From assembly GCA_004352715.1 (NCBI GenBank), contig SCFE01000006.1:56762-120761 (forward strand): a stretch of 64,000 nucleotides of DNA, read 5' to 3'. This document shows, piece by piece, positions 12,720 through 25,632 of the stretch. The stretch is from Hofstenia miamia. Taxonomy: Eukaryota; Xenacoelomorpha; Acoela. The notes beneath the pieces are model-generated. The model made no database searches. It saw nothing but the letters and a program-made list of their open reading frames with translations, and was not told the origin of the DNA. Each line of letters starts with the position of its first letter. Within the stretch, counting starts at the first letter, position 1. Both the position numbers and the translations under genes were made by a program.

Positions 12720-12840
12720 ATTTTATTAAAATTCTAGTTTGCGGCGTCGTTTCTCAAGGCGCTAGTATAAGGCCATTGTAACCTTGCAAGGGACGATGTG
12801 GCGTCCCTGTTTCTAATGAATAATAAAGAAACTCTTTAAT
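12720..12840 (+). other. GC-richer patch with hairpin and AATAAAG, possible LINE 3' end
   Basis: A short patch containing AGGGACGATGTGGCGTCCCT, which can fold back on itself (AGGGACG/CGTCCCT), followed by TTCTAATGAATAATAAAG. The layout resembles a retrotransposon 3' end with a polyadenylation-like signal, but no coding sequence is linked to it in this window. Confidence 0.25.
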
Positions 12841-13235
12841 ATTCCAGACTTAAAAAACCTAATTTTCTTCATGTTAAATCAAATTGTAAGATATTAATGG
12901 GTTTTAAATTTAATATTAGTCTGGAAAATTTAATATTACTGCTGCATTTAATGATGTAAAGGCTTTTAAATATGACGGCACTTTCATCATTCAGAGATTA
13001 CCAATCTTTGTGGCACCCTAATACTTGCGTTCAGATTGCCGATAAAATATAACAGTTTGTTAATTGTTAACTCGAAATAAATTTCTTCTGCTTAACACGT
13101 CGTTGTGAAACAAATCAGTAACACGTTTCACATATCTAGCAAGTAAAATGTAGTTGAAGGAAGACTTCAGTTTAAAATCAAGAATTATATCAAGAATAAT
13201 TTATTGCAAATTTTCATTGAAAGAAATCGGTAATG

Positions 13236-13900
13236 TCAAACTAGTGAGTAAACAAAATTTCGAGTCGAGTCGAGTGCCGGACCCGAATAGACTAAATACA
13301 AACATTCGACTCGAGTTTTGTTGATTTGATATTGAATACTGCTTTGTATGTTAATTTAGTTAAAAATAATATAACAATTTTCTGCTTAAAAATTTTCTAC
13401 AAAAATTTCTTTCAATCTCATTGGAAAGGTCCATATATTCTATCGAATAATCGGTACTACATCAAAATGTTAGGATTGATTGACAATAGAGTGGATCGTT
13501 TTGAATTTTTTAAAATATAAAGTTTAACTTCTAATCTTTGTAAAAGTTATGTTAAAGCCTCATTAACAAAGGTCGCTATTTCTAATTGGAAAACAAAATC
13601 CATTCTTTATTCAAGTGATATTTGATAGGCCTTGTTTTCTATAATTTATATTGGTTGGTTAATGCTATATTTATAGACTAGATCACAAATTACAAATTTT
13701 TAACCAATTGCAAATGCAACTGCTAGAATATATTTTTTCATACTTGGAGAACAGTTCATTATGTAATGGTGACTTCACAATTACGATATCGATAGGCCTA
13801 TGTGCGTAGAAAAGACTCGAGATTCGAAATCCGACTCGACTCAAATTTTAAAGAACGGACCCGACTCGACTCAACCCGAAGCAAACTCGCAGTGCCCTAT
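13236..13900. mobile_element. Candidate TIR element with GAGTCGAGTC subterminal repeats
   Basis: The left end carries GTGAGTAAAC followed by TTCGAGTCGAGTCGAGTGCCGG and CGGACCCG. The right end read on the other strand carries GCGAGTTTGCTTCGGGTTGAGTCGAGTCGGGTCC. The shared order of words (GAGT, then GAGTCGAGTC, then GGACCC or GGGTCC) at both ends in inverted orientation suggests a DNA transposon with subterminal binding-site repeats. The interior is AT-rich; an open frame at 13326-13520 is not recognisable. No target duplication could be assigned. Confidence 0.45.
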
Positions 13901-14173
13901 ATTAAGCAGTAGTTTTATATTTATTTTCTTAAATTACATTTTACGAAGATGAGTCCTATTTTGGAACTAAAAATATTCAAAGCAAGTACTAGTAACGTCT
14001 TTCACAATAAATGAGAAGTATGGCGATATTCCTTGGTGTAGTAACCAAGATCTTACTGAAAATGTGAGCTAATTCATAAAATCAAGGTCTTTCAGGAATT
14101 ACTGCGTATTGAAAATCATAATTGAAATTAGGTGGGATTAAGCCTTTTACAAGAAGCATACACTTAATACTTA

Positions 14174-15012
14174 TTACTTATCCTAGTAAAAGAGTTTGGA
14201 AAATTTTGCAAATAAATTTGACATTCGTGCCAAATTTTTGGATTTTATTTGCAAATTGGTTCCAAAGATTTGCCAAATAATTGCCAAACTTTACAAATTT
14301 TGGGCTAAGTAGATTTTTAAGAATTTATGAAATATATTAACCAATTGCACTCTTACAGTTATGCAACTTTCATCAGCTTTAGGTATTTAAAGCAGCAATT
14401 GATCAAACTGCTTTCACAGTATACATTGCAGCTTATACAGCTGATGCAGAGACCCAAAACAGACTAGTCATGGTCTAATCGGAAGCATTCAGATGCCTAC
14501 TAATTGCAGTAATGCATGAACATGTCAGTCAATATCATAATTTCAAATTAATGCAACATTGAAAATTATACAAATTATGCTTGTTTATGATGCGTAACAA
14601 TGTGCTCGAAATTTGGCAATTATGATTTATAATTTAAACATTTATAATTATGTTAGATTTAAAAATTATTTCTCGTATGAACATAAAAATGTAAAAGAAC
14701 AAGTAATAATACTAGTCTATAACTAGTACTAATTGTGTATTGAAATGTTGCATAAATTATTCTTATATATATAAACATTTTAATTGTTTATAATTGTAGT
14801 CAATGAAAAGTTAAAATTTTCGTTATATTGGTTTCAAAAATCTTTAAAATAGTCTATTATATATTATGTATATGTTTATTTAATCACATAAACTGTAAAT
14901 TATGAAATGTACAAATTATACAAATTTGGAATATTGCCATTTACAAAAATTATGCATTTTATCAAAATATTTGGCAAATATTTGCCAAATTTTCCAAACT
15001 TATTTACTAGGG
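14174..15012. mobile_element. AT-rich MITE with CCTAGTAAA terminal inverted repeats
   Basis: The left end reads CCTAGTAAAAGAGTTTGG and continues AAAATTTTGCAAATAAATTTG. The right end, on the opposite strand, reads CCTAGTAAATAAGTTTGG and continues AAAATTTGGCAAATATTTGCC. Identity extends for about 40 bases. Both subterminal zones repeat TTTGCCAAA/TTTGGCAAA words. The 800 bp interior is AT-rich and noncoding. No exact target duplication was identified, so the superfamily is unassigned. Confidence 0.6.
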
Positions 15013-16194
15013 TAATACTCTATCAGTTGAGAACTTCGAATCCCATATAGCAAAGCTTCAGCAACATTGCATTTCTACTATCACTTTACTTATAGTTAGA
15101 AACTGGATTGTGATTAATTAGTAAAATTGTTTACAATAGCTTAATAGAAGTAAAGAAAATTTTATTCTCGAGTACGGGTAAAATTTTTGTTTGGAAAGTA
15201 TTTTTGACGAGGGAGTGCTGCATTAAAAAAGCTTTCCTTGTAAATTCGATATATCCAAGCTGTACATAATTTTTGGGGCTATTTTCAACAACCACAAAGT
15301 TTTTTTATGCACTAGTGAAAATATGTACTGCTCAAGTATATCATTGAAAAAACTCGTACGAGCAATTCTTCTTCAATTAGCGGCAAGATTTTAATCGATA
15401 CAAATTTGTCGACAATTCAGAAAGCCATATATCATTAGTATGTCCTTTGTTTATTGCTGTGTCAAATGCTTTATCTTGAATTGAGTATCAGCAAGAGACA
15501 ATAATGAGTCATTACTGCTCATAAAGTACATCTTGAATTTGCATACACCTTTATTCCAAATCTTGAATCTATTTTAATTCATAATACAAATGTTTATTAT
15601 TCGATTATTCAATTGCTGAAAACAGTTTTGATTTGCGCTAGAAAGTGCTGGTCTTTGCCCTCCACATTTGCTTATAAAATAAACAATGATAAATTTTTTA
15701 AAAGTATTTCCTCATGAAATTAAAAACGCATTTTACATTGCCAAATTCTAATGCAACTTTCCCAAAGCATTTCCATTGCATTAAAATAGCATATTTTATC
15801 TTAATATTAAATATAAGAGCAGAAATCATGCTATGAATTACACCAGAGATTAATAGTGAACACATGCATAGCCATAATGGTTGTACACTCTAATAACTGT
15901 CTTGAAACTTTATAAAATCTATGTGGCTATTCCAAAAAGTGATTAAAGATAATTTGAATCCTCAAAAAGATATTAACAAAATGTTCTATTTAAATTAAAT
16001 AGATTATCAGATGTTTTCTTTCTGATTCTAATAAATTATTATTATTATTATTTTTATAAATAATTATAATGGCTTTCATCACATATCAATTAAAATGTGG
16101 AATAATTTAGATTTTGAAACGCGAATAGAAAAACACTATAAAAAGTTTAGAAAAAAACTGAAACAATTTCTTCTAATAAAATAGTATACATTAG

Positions 16195-16400
16195 GGGACG
16201 GTAATACACTTCATGCATTCGAAACATGCATCCAACATTGAGCACCTACACAAACATTCACTCAAACATTGATTATATTATTATATATTGTACATATTAA
16301 TTTGTAGTTAATTATTTCTTTATGTTTTATTTTTTTGTCATGTGTTAGTTTGTAGATTTTTGTATACATATATAGCACAATAAATTTGCTCTAACTCTTA
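16195..16400 (+). repeat. Dispersed repeat, copy A of a pair with 58252..58440
   Basis: The block starting TACACTTCATGCATTCGAAAC, then CCAACATTGA and ACAAACATT, is shared in direct orientation with 58252..58440. Both copies continue with AT-rich sequence containing TTATTATATATTGT and AGTTTGTAG. Copy B directly follows a (TTA)n run. It is probably the 3' region of a retroelement, but no coding part is attached. Confidence 0.55.
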
Positions 16401-16495
16401 TTATTATCATTAAAATCAGTGAAATAAAGGAGCTACAGAAAACAAAATTATAATTTCTAGCAAATATCAAAAATTTCTTCAATAGCTTACGCTAA

Positions 16496-16684
16496 TCCTA
16501 GTGAATCAAACTTATAATACTTGACATGATCTTGAAATTTCTTCAATAAATTACAAAACCTGATAAGATATTGAATAACTTACACACATTTCTAAGATTT
16601 TGCAAAGATATTGTCAAGTATTTATCAAATTCTGTAAGAATAATTTGTTAAGATTTTTAATAAGCAATTATCAAGTTTTACTAG
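16496..16684. mobile_element. Short MITE with CCTAGT ends, related to 14174..15012
   Basis: The left end is CCTAGTGAATCAAACTT and the right end on the opposite strand is CCTAGTAAAACTTGATAATT, with TTGACA and TTGTCA words inside. The ends begin with the same CCTAGTRAA as the element at 14174..15012, so they may be one family at two sizes. It is about 190 bp, AT-rich, and encodes nothing. Confidence 0.45.
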
Positions 16685-19600
16685 GATTCAGAAAGATTTT
16701 TGTATTAAAAGATTAGTTTATTCCATTAAATGAATTATGAAATTAGATTGAATATATTGAATATGAATCAACGGCAATTTCTTGGAAAAGTAAATATTTT
16801 TACTTATCGCATTGGTTGGTACGGCGAATATTCAGATTATTACAGGAATAAATTATGCAAAATTTCAGTATAACTATGCATAGGCTTGAAACTAATAAGC
16901 AGGGTGAGCAATTATGCGTTATGCATAAAAACAATGAAATTCCAAAATCAAAGCAATATAAAATAACTTCTGCTGCATTAAAATGAAGTATGATATAGTC
17001 AAAATAGCAAATAATGATTGTGATGAAGCCATATTGCAAAAACATCATAGCTTTACATATTTGCCATTACAATTATATAATATTAGAGTAATTAAAATTA
17101 TGTATACTATACGTACTTTCAGCAAATATGAAGTATCCAGAAGAATGTATTTATATGTCAATAATTCAGTTAAGCATATTCAGTCATTTAAGGGAATTTG
17201 GCAGCTGACATTAACACATTTAAAAAATAAACTATCATTTCATATTCCATTATGATGTTCTGAAGTGTTTGCCTTTAATTTCTTCATACTGCAAAAAGTA
17301 TTACATTCATATAGAAAAATAAATAAATCACCTATACTGCCTTGTATTTTGACTATATTCATTAAATATATGTGTGCAATATGAAAAAACGTCTTGATTT
17401 CATTAAGCAATATGTGGTTTTCTTGTTATACATGTATAATATTTATTGTTCAATGAGTAAGATATGTCATTGGTCATCAATTGTAAGAGTCATTTTTATG
17501 GGTAGACCAGACAAATTTTAAGCAAAATGAAAAATCAAAATAGAACATTTCAATTGTCAACGCATTTATTACAATAACAGCAATATTAAAAGCAAAACCT
17601 GTTTGTTGTCAATCAAAATAATTGGTAAAATATGTTGAACGCTGTAGCGAATGTCAAATATATGCCAGTAATTTTGCAAATACATGAACGAAGACTTATA
17701 AATAGTGTGAACATATTGACATTTCGGAAGAAAAAAGGGTTAAATTTAACCTTAAATAAACTAGTAGGTTTTTAAATCCTTTGCTTTTTTTAAAAAAAAT
17801 TAAATTGTCATGACTCACAAACTAATGAAAAAATTGAAAATTCAAAACACCACGCGATCAAAGGGATTTGTTGAGACGAGTGACAATCTATGCAAAAGAA
17901 ATTGTTAAGATTAGTTGTCAACAGTCGCACTTTTCATTAAAAAATAATTAATTATATTGGAAACACGCCATTTTTTGAAATTTTGTACTTATCAATATGT
18001 TAAGTTTTGGGATGTTTTCTGAGTTGACTAAACCTAGTAAATGTATTAATGAGAGGCCCTTTACTTTACAACACATATTTAATATCGAAAAGCAGCAGTT
18101 TCATGCAAAAACAAAATTTTGAAAATATTATTGACGAAAGTGCTATAACAAAGACGTATCGAGATTTTCAAAACTAAAGTTAAATAAATTTTACTTAGGG
18201 GTGAGCGGCATTAATCTCCTTTGGCAATGGGGTTAATGCTGTTATTTTAAAGTACATTCAGACAGAGGAATAGTTATTTAAACAATAATGTTCAAGAAAA
18301 TTCTTTGAAAATATTGATACGACGGTTTACATCTTGAATTGGCGCAATTCTGTTAAGGATTGGAATCTATCATTTAGTTAACATAGAGCAATGTCTAAAA
18401 TAATACTAATTTTTTTAAAAAACAAATAACTGCTTTTATCTTTAAGATATGACTGAATAATTAATGACTGGTTGGGTATTCTGAGAACAAAATTGTGCAC
18501 AACAAAACTATTGAGTTTTTGAAATAAGCGCAGGTTGGTTATTAAAGTAAATTATTTAGTAATCACTTTTAAAGAACTTTATTTGGCTAAGAGAAATGTT
18601 GTCGTAATTAAAATGAAAAGGAAAATTAGGTTAGCTTATATTGGATTTATGCCTGATTTAATTATAATATTTTAAATTATGTTTTCTAATAGAATTTTCT
18701 ATCGTCGAATTCCCGCAGCAACGCATTCTTTTAAATTTTCAATGAACTGACTGCTTACACAGTTATAAGCCTAAATATTTTAATAGTTTAGAACTTGAAT
18801 CAACCATTTCACTAATTGTATGGACTACAAATTATTTATTTCTTAATTATTGTAAGGCCTTTGAAAATGTATAAATTTTGCAAATTCACACCGTAAATTT
18901 AAGCAGACGTTGCCATCAACATCAAATTAAAATATCAGAAGTAAAGTTGGCATCAGATTATTGCAAATCCCAATCAAAGTCATTATCAATGGTTCTAAAT
19001 TGATTTGTTCATTTGTGGAATTTATCGATGTGTGCTTGTGGAAAGGGAATTTCCTGTTCAGCGTGGAGCGTGTGACGTAAGGATAAGAGCTCATGCTACC
19101 TACATAGCCAATTCTAAGAAATCTGTCCTAACATTACAATAGCTATCATTCTTGTAATTATAGCTTAACAACAATGAAATGATTTTGAAAATTAAAAATA
19201 ATTTTGTTCAGGAAACAAAGTCTAAATTTTAAACAATTGATATATTTGAATGAATTTCGAAATACGCCATTTATTACATCTTTAGACACGACGATTTATG
19301 CGTTTATTGCTGCAATATAAATTGGTTATTAAATACTAAATTTAACAAGCACATTTTAAAGCTTTTCAGGAAATTGTGCAATTCAATTATATTTCAGAAA
19401 TGATATTACATATTAAGCTCTAATAGCTACAACATAAATGTGAGGTTTTATACACCAGATATAGATAAGATACTTATATTTTGATATTAAAGGAACAATA
19501 TTTTGACGCATTTCATTTAATCCAAACCTTATTAATTTTGTTATCTGCAAGTGTTTTTTTGCTAAGCCACTTAAATTTCGTATTGATTTATTACTTAAAT

Positions 19601-20152
19601 ACACTTAGCCATAGGTGACATATAGAACAAAAAATTGCAAAATAATAGTTTTTTCACACACCCACTATTGCTTGTGTACAAATATTGTACAAAATTTGAA
19701 ATTGTTGACTTAAAAATCTACTGCGGTAAGTGTGTATGTGCGTAAAAGTACATATTAAAAAGACGACTAAATTATTTGTTATCTACATGTAGGCACTGAA
19801 GATCATACCAAGATAAGTAGAGTTGTAATATTAGAAAGCAAATTTTAAACTTTCATTTATGATATGCATGAAAATATTTTCTTTTGCGAATGCATAACTT
19901 AAAATTGCACTTAGTGCAAAAACTGGGAGGCTTTGTATTACATCCCAACCAGTGGTCAATTCCATCATCTGTTTGCATCACTTTGTTAAATAGCGATAGA
20001 TGGTCTTTCTTCAATTATGTATGCTTTGTTCAGAACAGGATCCTTGACATGTAAATTAATAGTGCTTTTAGGGGAAGCTGAACTTGAGATTACCACAGCA
20101 TCTTCATTTGCTTGGGTTATCCCTCGTCATAGTGGAACCAAGGACGTCTATA

Positions 20153-20154
<2 letters not shown>

Positions 20155-20186
<32 letters not shown>
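20155..20186. repeat. (TA)n microsatellite at the end of an inverted repeat arm
   Basis: A TA run that directly abuts the repeat arm at 20187..20362. The partner arm at 21625..21802 also ends in a TA run. Confidence 0.9.
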
Positions 20187-20189
<3 letters not shown>

Positions 20190-20362
20190 GTGCATCACTT
20201 GCCCTGAATTATGAAAAATATGAAGCACCTACTTTGCAAATGTGCGTTTTGATATGAAAACACAAATTCCAAAAAATTTCAAAAACAGAAAATTTTTTGG
20301 GGGTCTACATCAACATTAAAGTTTTGAGGATCTGTAATATTGCCATTTGGTAAATGAATTGG
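20187..20362 (-). repeat. TA-tailed dispersed repeat, inverted arm 1
   Basis: Read on the minus strand this arm contains CCAAATGGCAAT, CAGATCCT, TTGATGT, CAAAACGCACATTTG and GGCAAGTGATGCAC, then TA repeats. The same landmarks in the same order occur on the plus strand at 21625..21802. The minus-strand frame reads L-P-N-G-N-I-T-D-P and the plus-strand partner L-P-N-G-N-L-P-D-P, so both may derive from one coding region. The product is not recognised. Confidence 0.65.
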
Positions 20363-21438
20363 TATTTGTTTGAAAAAATCATAAAAAACGAGTAGAAGTG
20401 TTTCATACATACTTGTGTTAGTTTGATAAAATACATTGCAAAATGTCAATTTTTTCAGACTAAGTATAAATATTTTAAGGGTTGCCATTTTTTGCTGGTA
20501 TTAATAAATTTTCATAGAGGCTGGATATTTGTGTGTGACACAAGGTTTCCTTAGCCCTTTTCATTTAGAAAAACAGCTGAGCCTTGATTGTCATTGATTG
20601 AAAATTAGTTCAGGATGAATTTGACTGGTATCTGATTTCCTGATTGAAATTTGACTTTCACTTTTAAAGATATTTTCACTGCTTTTTGTGATTTTTTGCC
20701 ACTTTAGCTTTGAAGTTTGAATGGCAACACGTAAGACAACGCAAATATTTGGCCTAGAGCTGCAGTTGGCATTTCTGATGCTGTCATAACTGGATCCAAG
20801 CTCAGGGGCGCTTGGACCCCTCTTTGTGTCAGGTCAATTTCAACTCATTCTCATACGATTTGATCGATATATTGATGAACAGTCTTTTTGTGTGACATAA
20901 AGTGCAAAAAATTTGTATTTCATGTTATTCTTATTACCTCCGTCTGTTTTTTGGGTTATTTATCATATATGCACGGGCGAGCAAGGCATTATACTAAGAG
21001 GATGAAAAAATTACTTAGTCTTGGATAAGAATTGGGCTCCTCCCCCTTTTAGAAATTCTCGCTAGTGCCTGTCCAAGCTGCTAACTTGCATACGGGTGTT
21101 GAGATGCTTACTATTCCATAAACAAAATGGTAAATGCAAAAATATCACAAAGTTCCAGTGTGCCAAAAGGTTTTCTCTCAAGTAGCTGAATGTTATGCAA
21201 AAGCAAATATTCCTCTGACATCTTAACAGAAATCATGTGAAAAAATTAAGAAACTGCTGCAAGAAAATTCTAAATTTCAACTATTCCTACTAATTGCTGA
21301 AACACGCCTTCAACTATTTCAAAACTTTTGACTATGACAGTAGTCTTGATAAAATATTCAAACTGTTAATGTTTTTTGAACTAATGACCAACTCAGATGT
21401 AGAGTTTTTTAGAATCTACTATTACTGATTGCGTCGCC

Positions 21439-21699
21439 ATGTTAAGGTGTCATGATGCAGTTTTTGACAAAAAAGTTAAACACAAAATCCAAAAAAATCT
21501 GACGTTTGCTGAAAGAAAAAGATTGAACAAAGAATCGTGTAGTATGCCATCATCAATGGTACGTGTACTAGAATCGGAAAAAGAAAATATTCAAGAAGAA
21601 ACTGATATAAACAATAGTGAAAAATCATTTGAACCATCAGCGCTTTCATTGCCAAATGGCAATCTTCCAGATCCTTCAATATTGATGTGGAAGCCCTAA
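21439..21699 (+). pseudogene. Unidentified open frame in the TA-tailed repeat
   Basis: An 86-codon frame, hydrophilic and rich in Lys, Glu and Ser, ending just after L-P-N-G-N-L-P-D-P. The last part is shared with the inverted arm at 20187..20362 in the matching frame, which suggests a former protein-coding region of a mobile element. After the stop, a second frame (from about 21703) continues the similarity into the TA run. No catalytic motif or known domain is visible. It could be the remnant of a transposase or a chance frame inside a repeat. Confidence 0.3.
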
Positions 21700-21802
21700 A
21701 CATTGACTGATTTTGTGTTTTTGGATCAAAATGCACATTTGAAGAATAGGTGCATCAGTGTGAAAGAAAAATTTCAAAATGATGGTGCAAGTGATGCACC
21801 CA
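21625..21802 (+). repeat. TA-tailed dispersed repeat, arm 2
   Basis: The plus-strand counterpart of 20187..20362, diverged but collinear over about 175 bases, ending GCAAGTGATGCACCC and then TA repeats. The two arms are inverted and separated by about 1.26 kb of unrelated sequence. Confidence 0.65.
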
Positions 21803-21803
21803 A

Positions 21804-21854
<51 letters not shown>

Positions 21855-21866
21855 TATATATATATT
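21804..21866. repeat. (TA)n microsatellite with TG interruptions
   Basis: TA repeats interrupted by TGTA and TGTGTA, attached to the end of the repeat at 21625..21802. Open frames through it on both strands are Tyr-Ile artefacts. Confidence 0.9.
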
Positions 21867-22883
21867 GTATATTATATTGCAGAGGATATGTGCAAAACAT
21901 TGCAGTTTGAAATAAGTCCTTCTGATAATGCTTGGGTAATTTTATCAGATTTTTTGCTGTAGGCTTAAATACAGTTAATAGTTTCCGCTAATCTTGCCAT
22001 AATGTGGCAAATACTTTGTTGACTAAATGTCCAAAAACATATAAATTAGGTTCAGTTCTTGTCCAATTTCTGCTGTCATCATTATTGTATAGCAGTACAA
22101 AGCTATGATCACACATAATGCAATTGAAAATACAAATACAGTTAATAATGGAACGTAGACTTTTAAGTGCAATAGCCAATTTAACAAACATATCACAAAT
22201 AAAAATAATTTTATAGTCCATTTTGGTCATCAGGACTAACTTGAAAATTTTTGTAGCATTCAATGACCATTATGTTAAAAGAAAAGTTTTTGTAATTCAA
22301 TAACATTTGAATAATGGTCTCGATCTTGAAGTTTTATACATGTATGCTATGTTGATTATTTCAATGCCATTTTAAAAATGCTTTATTTAAATATTCGACT
22401 AAGCGTAAAGGCTTGAAATTTCCGTGGTCCAACTCTACCATTCCCTTAAATTACTAAGGCATATAAAACTAAATATTTGATTTTATAGCTAATAACATGC
22501 TATAGCCTCTGGACACTAATTAAGGATTAGATAAATCACAGGATGGAACTCCTTCAAAGAATTTCTGATCGGTATAAGATGGTCATTTAATACGTAAAAT
22601 TTGTTACAGTTAATCAATTAAGCCCGTAAGGTTGCATAAGACCTTTTTACTGAAATGTACAATTTTTTTTCAGAATTTTTCAATTCCTATACTTATATTT
22701 TATAATATATGCTGGAAATGCAATTTATATTATGAATAGAAATAAGAACCTTAAGGCGCATTACATTGAAGCTAGTGCTATCTAAAAATGGAGATGATCA
22801 TTCAGTTCTTTTTTCTAGGCTTAGCTTTGACCTGAAAATCAATGTGAGCCTTTATGTAATTTACATTTGATTATAAAGGAACT

Positions 22884-23009
22884 GCTTTTATCAAACTTCT
22901 TTTGCAATCCTATAATGTTTTTGATTGCAATTATCGAGCTACTTTTATCAAACTTCTTCTGAGAAAAAATAATGTTTTTGATTGCAATTATCGAGCTACT
23001 TTTCTCAAA
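22884..23009. repeat. Tandem repeat, period 57 bp, about 2.2 copies
   Basis: The unit runs from GCTACTTTTATCAAAC-like sequence through AATGTTTTTGATTGC and AATTATCGAGCTAC. Copies start at about 22884, 22941 and 22998, and the last is partial. The middle of each unit has diverged (TTTTGCAATCC against TCTGAGAAAA), so the duplication is not a recent assembly error. Confidence 0.85.
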
Positions 23010-23394
23010 TCGTACTCCGACCCCGCTCTAAGCTTGGTTAATCACTCTGGTGCTACCTATTGCTAAAACTCATTATTATTTAGATCGCTCGAGCGGAAAA
23101 CGTGAGTTTGCCACATCCACGCTTTTACACAGTTTTGTTCAGTGGCTTTACTGTAATTTACTGAGTAAATGTCTATAGATGGATAGTTATTAATGCTTCA
23201 CTGGGATTTTTCCGTAAATGTCAATACTGTATGCGTTCTGCCACAAAAATACATGAGAAAAATTTTAACTTACGACGTTTTTCGCGCCAGCTTTTCATTT
23301 GTTTTTTCTACTGCACACAACTTACAGAATAAATCTTTGCAATGGCAAGATCGAATTATCAAGAATGGTACTCATTTGAATCAAAAGTACATGT

Positions 23395-23748
23395 TTATTT
23401 CTCCATATCTGTTATCATGTTGGAGTGTGACACATCTAATGAATTACCATCTGTTAGCGCTTTTAATGCGACCACAATAAGATTTGTTTGTCGTTGCTGA
23501 ATTCCATGGACATTATATAAATACTTGATTTTGAATGTACAGAAGTAAGTTGAAAGTAATTGTGAACTTAGGGCAATAATTTTGAAAAAATTCTTTAAAT
23601 TTAAATAAAAAATGATTTTTTCTGTTGTTAGAAGAGTGCCGTGTCTTAACATTGAGTTATTAGGGGGAGTACAAAAGTTTTCTTTGAATGTTTGATAAAA
23701 AGAGGTTCTAAAAAGTTTGCCTCTACCTTCAAAACCACACTTTTTCAA
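23395..23748 (-). other. Unassigned 117-codon open frame
   Basis: An open frame near the upper limit expected by chance in DNA this AT-rich. It contains no motif I recognise, no signal peptide and no clear membrane segment apart from a Phe/Leu/Ile-rich middle. I cannot distinguish a decayed transposon fragment from chance. Confidence 0.15.
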
Positions 23749-25632
23749 GTTTTTATGCAGTTGCCATCTTAACTGTGCAATCTACCCCCTATTTTTACTT
23801 GAAAGGGGCACAATCGCAAAATCCTCTCTTCCAATTTTTGGCCAATTTTATAGCTATGCCGTCTTGTCGTACATTATATTATAGCGTTTGAAAAAAAACT
23901 AAGAAAGCCCATATAAACTTTCCCAGGGTTTCCTTATGTATCTTGTCAAGACAAGCGGTTAAATTTTCCCAGTTTTAAATTATGCATTACATGTAAACAG
24001 TTCAATGACCTACCAGTGAAATTAGATGGACACATCAACCTATTGAGTTATATAAAACTCATACAATAAGCATTCAAGCTGATATTACATTGCGATGTAA
24101 AAAAATTATTAATAGAATATAAATGATACATAGGGTTAGCCACTTGCATGGCTCACAAGGCGAGCTGTGAAGTTTGGAACTGATTGTGTACTAAGTTTAA
24201 GGAATTGTGAAACTAAAAAAGATCATGCAATAATTTTAGCCTTAGTAAACCAATCCTTCAATAAGAAATTAAAGGCACACGAAACAAAAGATTTGTGCTA
24301 GTCTAAAAACTAATAATATATGCCAACGGTTGAGCCAATAGAGCAATATTGGAAAATCTAATTCAAAATGGTTGGAACAAAATGACTTTAGACAGTTGAT
24401 GAGTTCTTGAAGACATACAGACTATTGAAATACAATTTCACTTCTCTTTATTATCTCAAATCATCAAATTACTTCATTCAGATGTCGTGTATAATTTCTT
24501 TAATAAATGACAATATCTCATTTTGCAGATTTTAACATTGATTGAATGGCACAAAAGCTAATTTTTGAAAATCAAAAATAGTGTCTAATATCTCCAGCAG
24601 AAGACTCAAATGTTAGACATATGCTTGGAAAAATCTGGTTAGATTGGCAATCATTCATAATAATTATATTTGCCACAATAAGGGAATTTTTCAATATATT
24701 ACAAGATTCATTTGAAGATGTAGTCAATCAAGACTGGCCAACTAATTGTATATTGCACTACACGGACAATATCTTTTTTATAACGTTAAAAGGATTATTC
24801 TGACCACTCCAAATTAGAAAAGGAATAAAAAATATTATAATGGTGTTTTAACATTTAGGAGATCAGTGTGTGAGGCCAAACCGGTTGGTCAGCTTGTCGA
24901 TATGAAAGGTCAGCTCTACGCATGCAAATAATTACTGATTATTAACGTATTTGGAGATGTATATACCTTGGGTGCCCGCGGATCATATGAGTTTTCACAT
25001 AACCCAGGCCAAATTTGACACAAAGCAAGAAGAACCGTCATATATTTACAGAAAAACCTAATTTAAGTGCATTTTATCAAAGTAATCGGAATCAACCTCC
25101 TGGGCAGCATATAAACACCTAACCTGAGATTACCAATTGTTTCTCCTAAGTATTTTTAAATATATTTCATTTCTATAGGCATCATTTTTAAGTATTTAGT
25201 TATCAATACTTCTGTTAGAACTAATTACATAAGTTCCATTTTGTTTATTTATCGTCAATTCTCCATCATCAACATAATGATGATATAGGTGACTAGAACG
25301 CCACGTACATGTTATGTTGCGATATACAAGGCAGCTCAAAGCTAGATTGCATTCAAAATTTCACAATCTCAAATTACTATCAGTTCTATAAATTAACAGG
25401 TCACATAGTTTGTACAATGAGACGTAATGCAAATGACTTGCTTAAAGATCCTAATTGACGAAAGTTAATCAGTTTTCTGGTAACATCAATCATTTTTGCT
25501 GCTCAGTTAATTTGCTGAACTCGTTCTGTTATTAGATGTAGTAGTTTCTAGGAATTCTAGTGTATGTACTCAGAATAAAATGAACAGCTAGTAATAGTAA
25601 AATTCTTGCTCAATCTTTTACTGAAGTCCATA

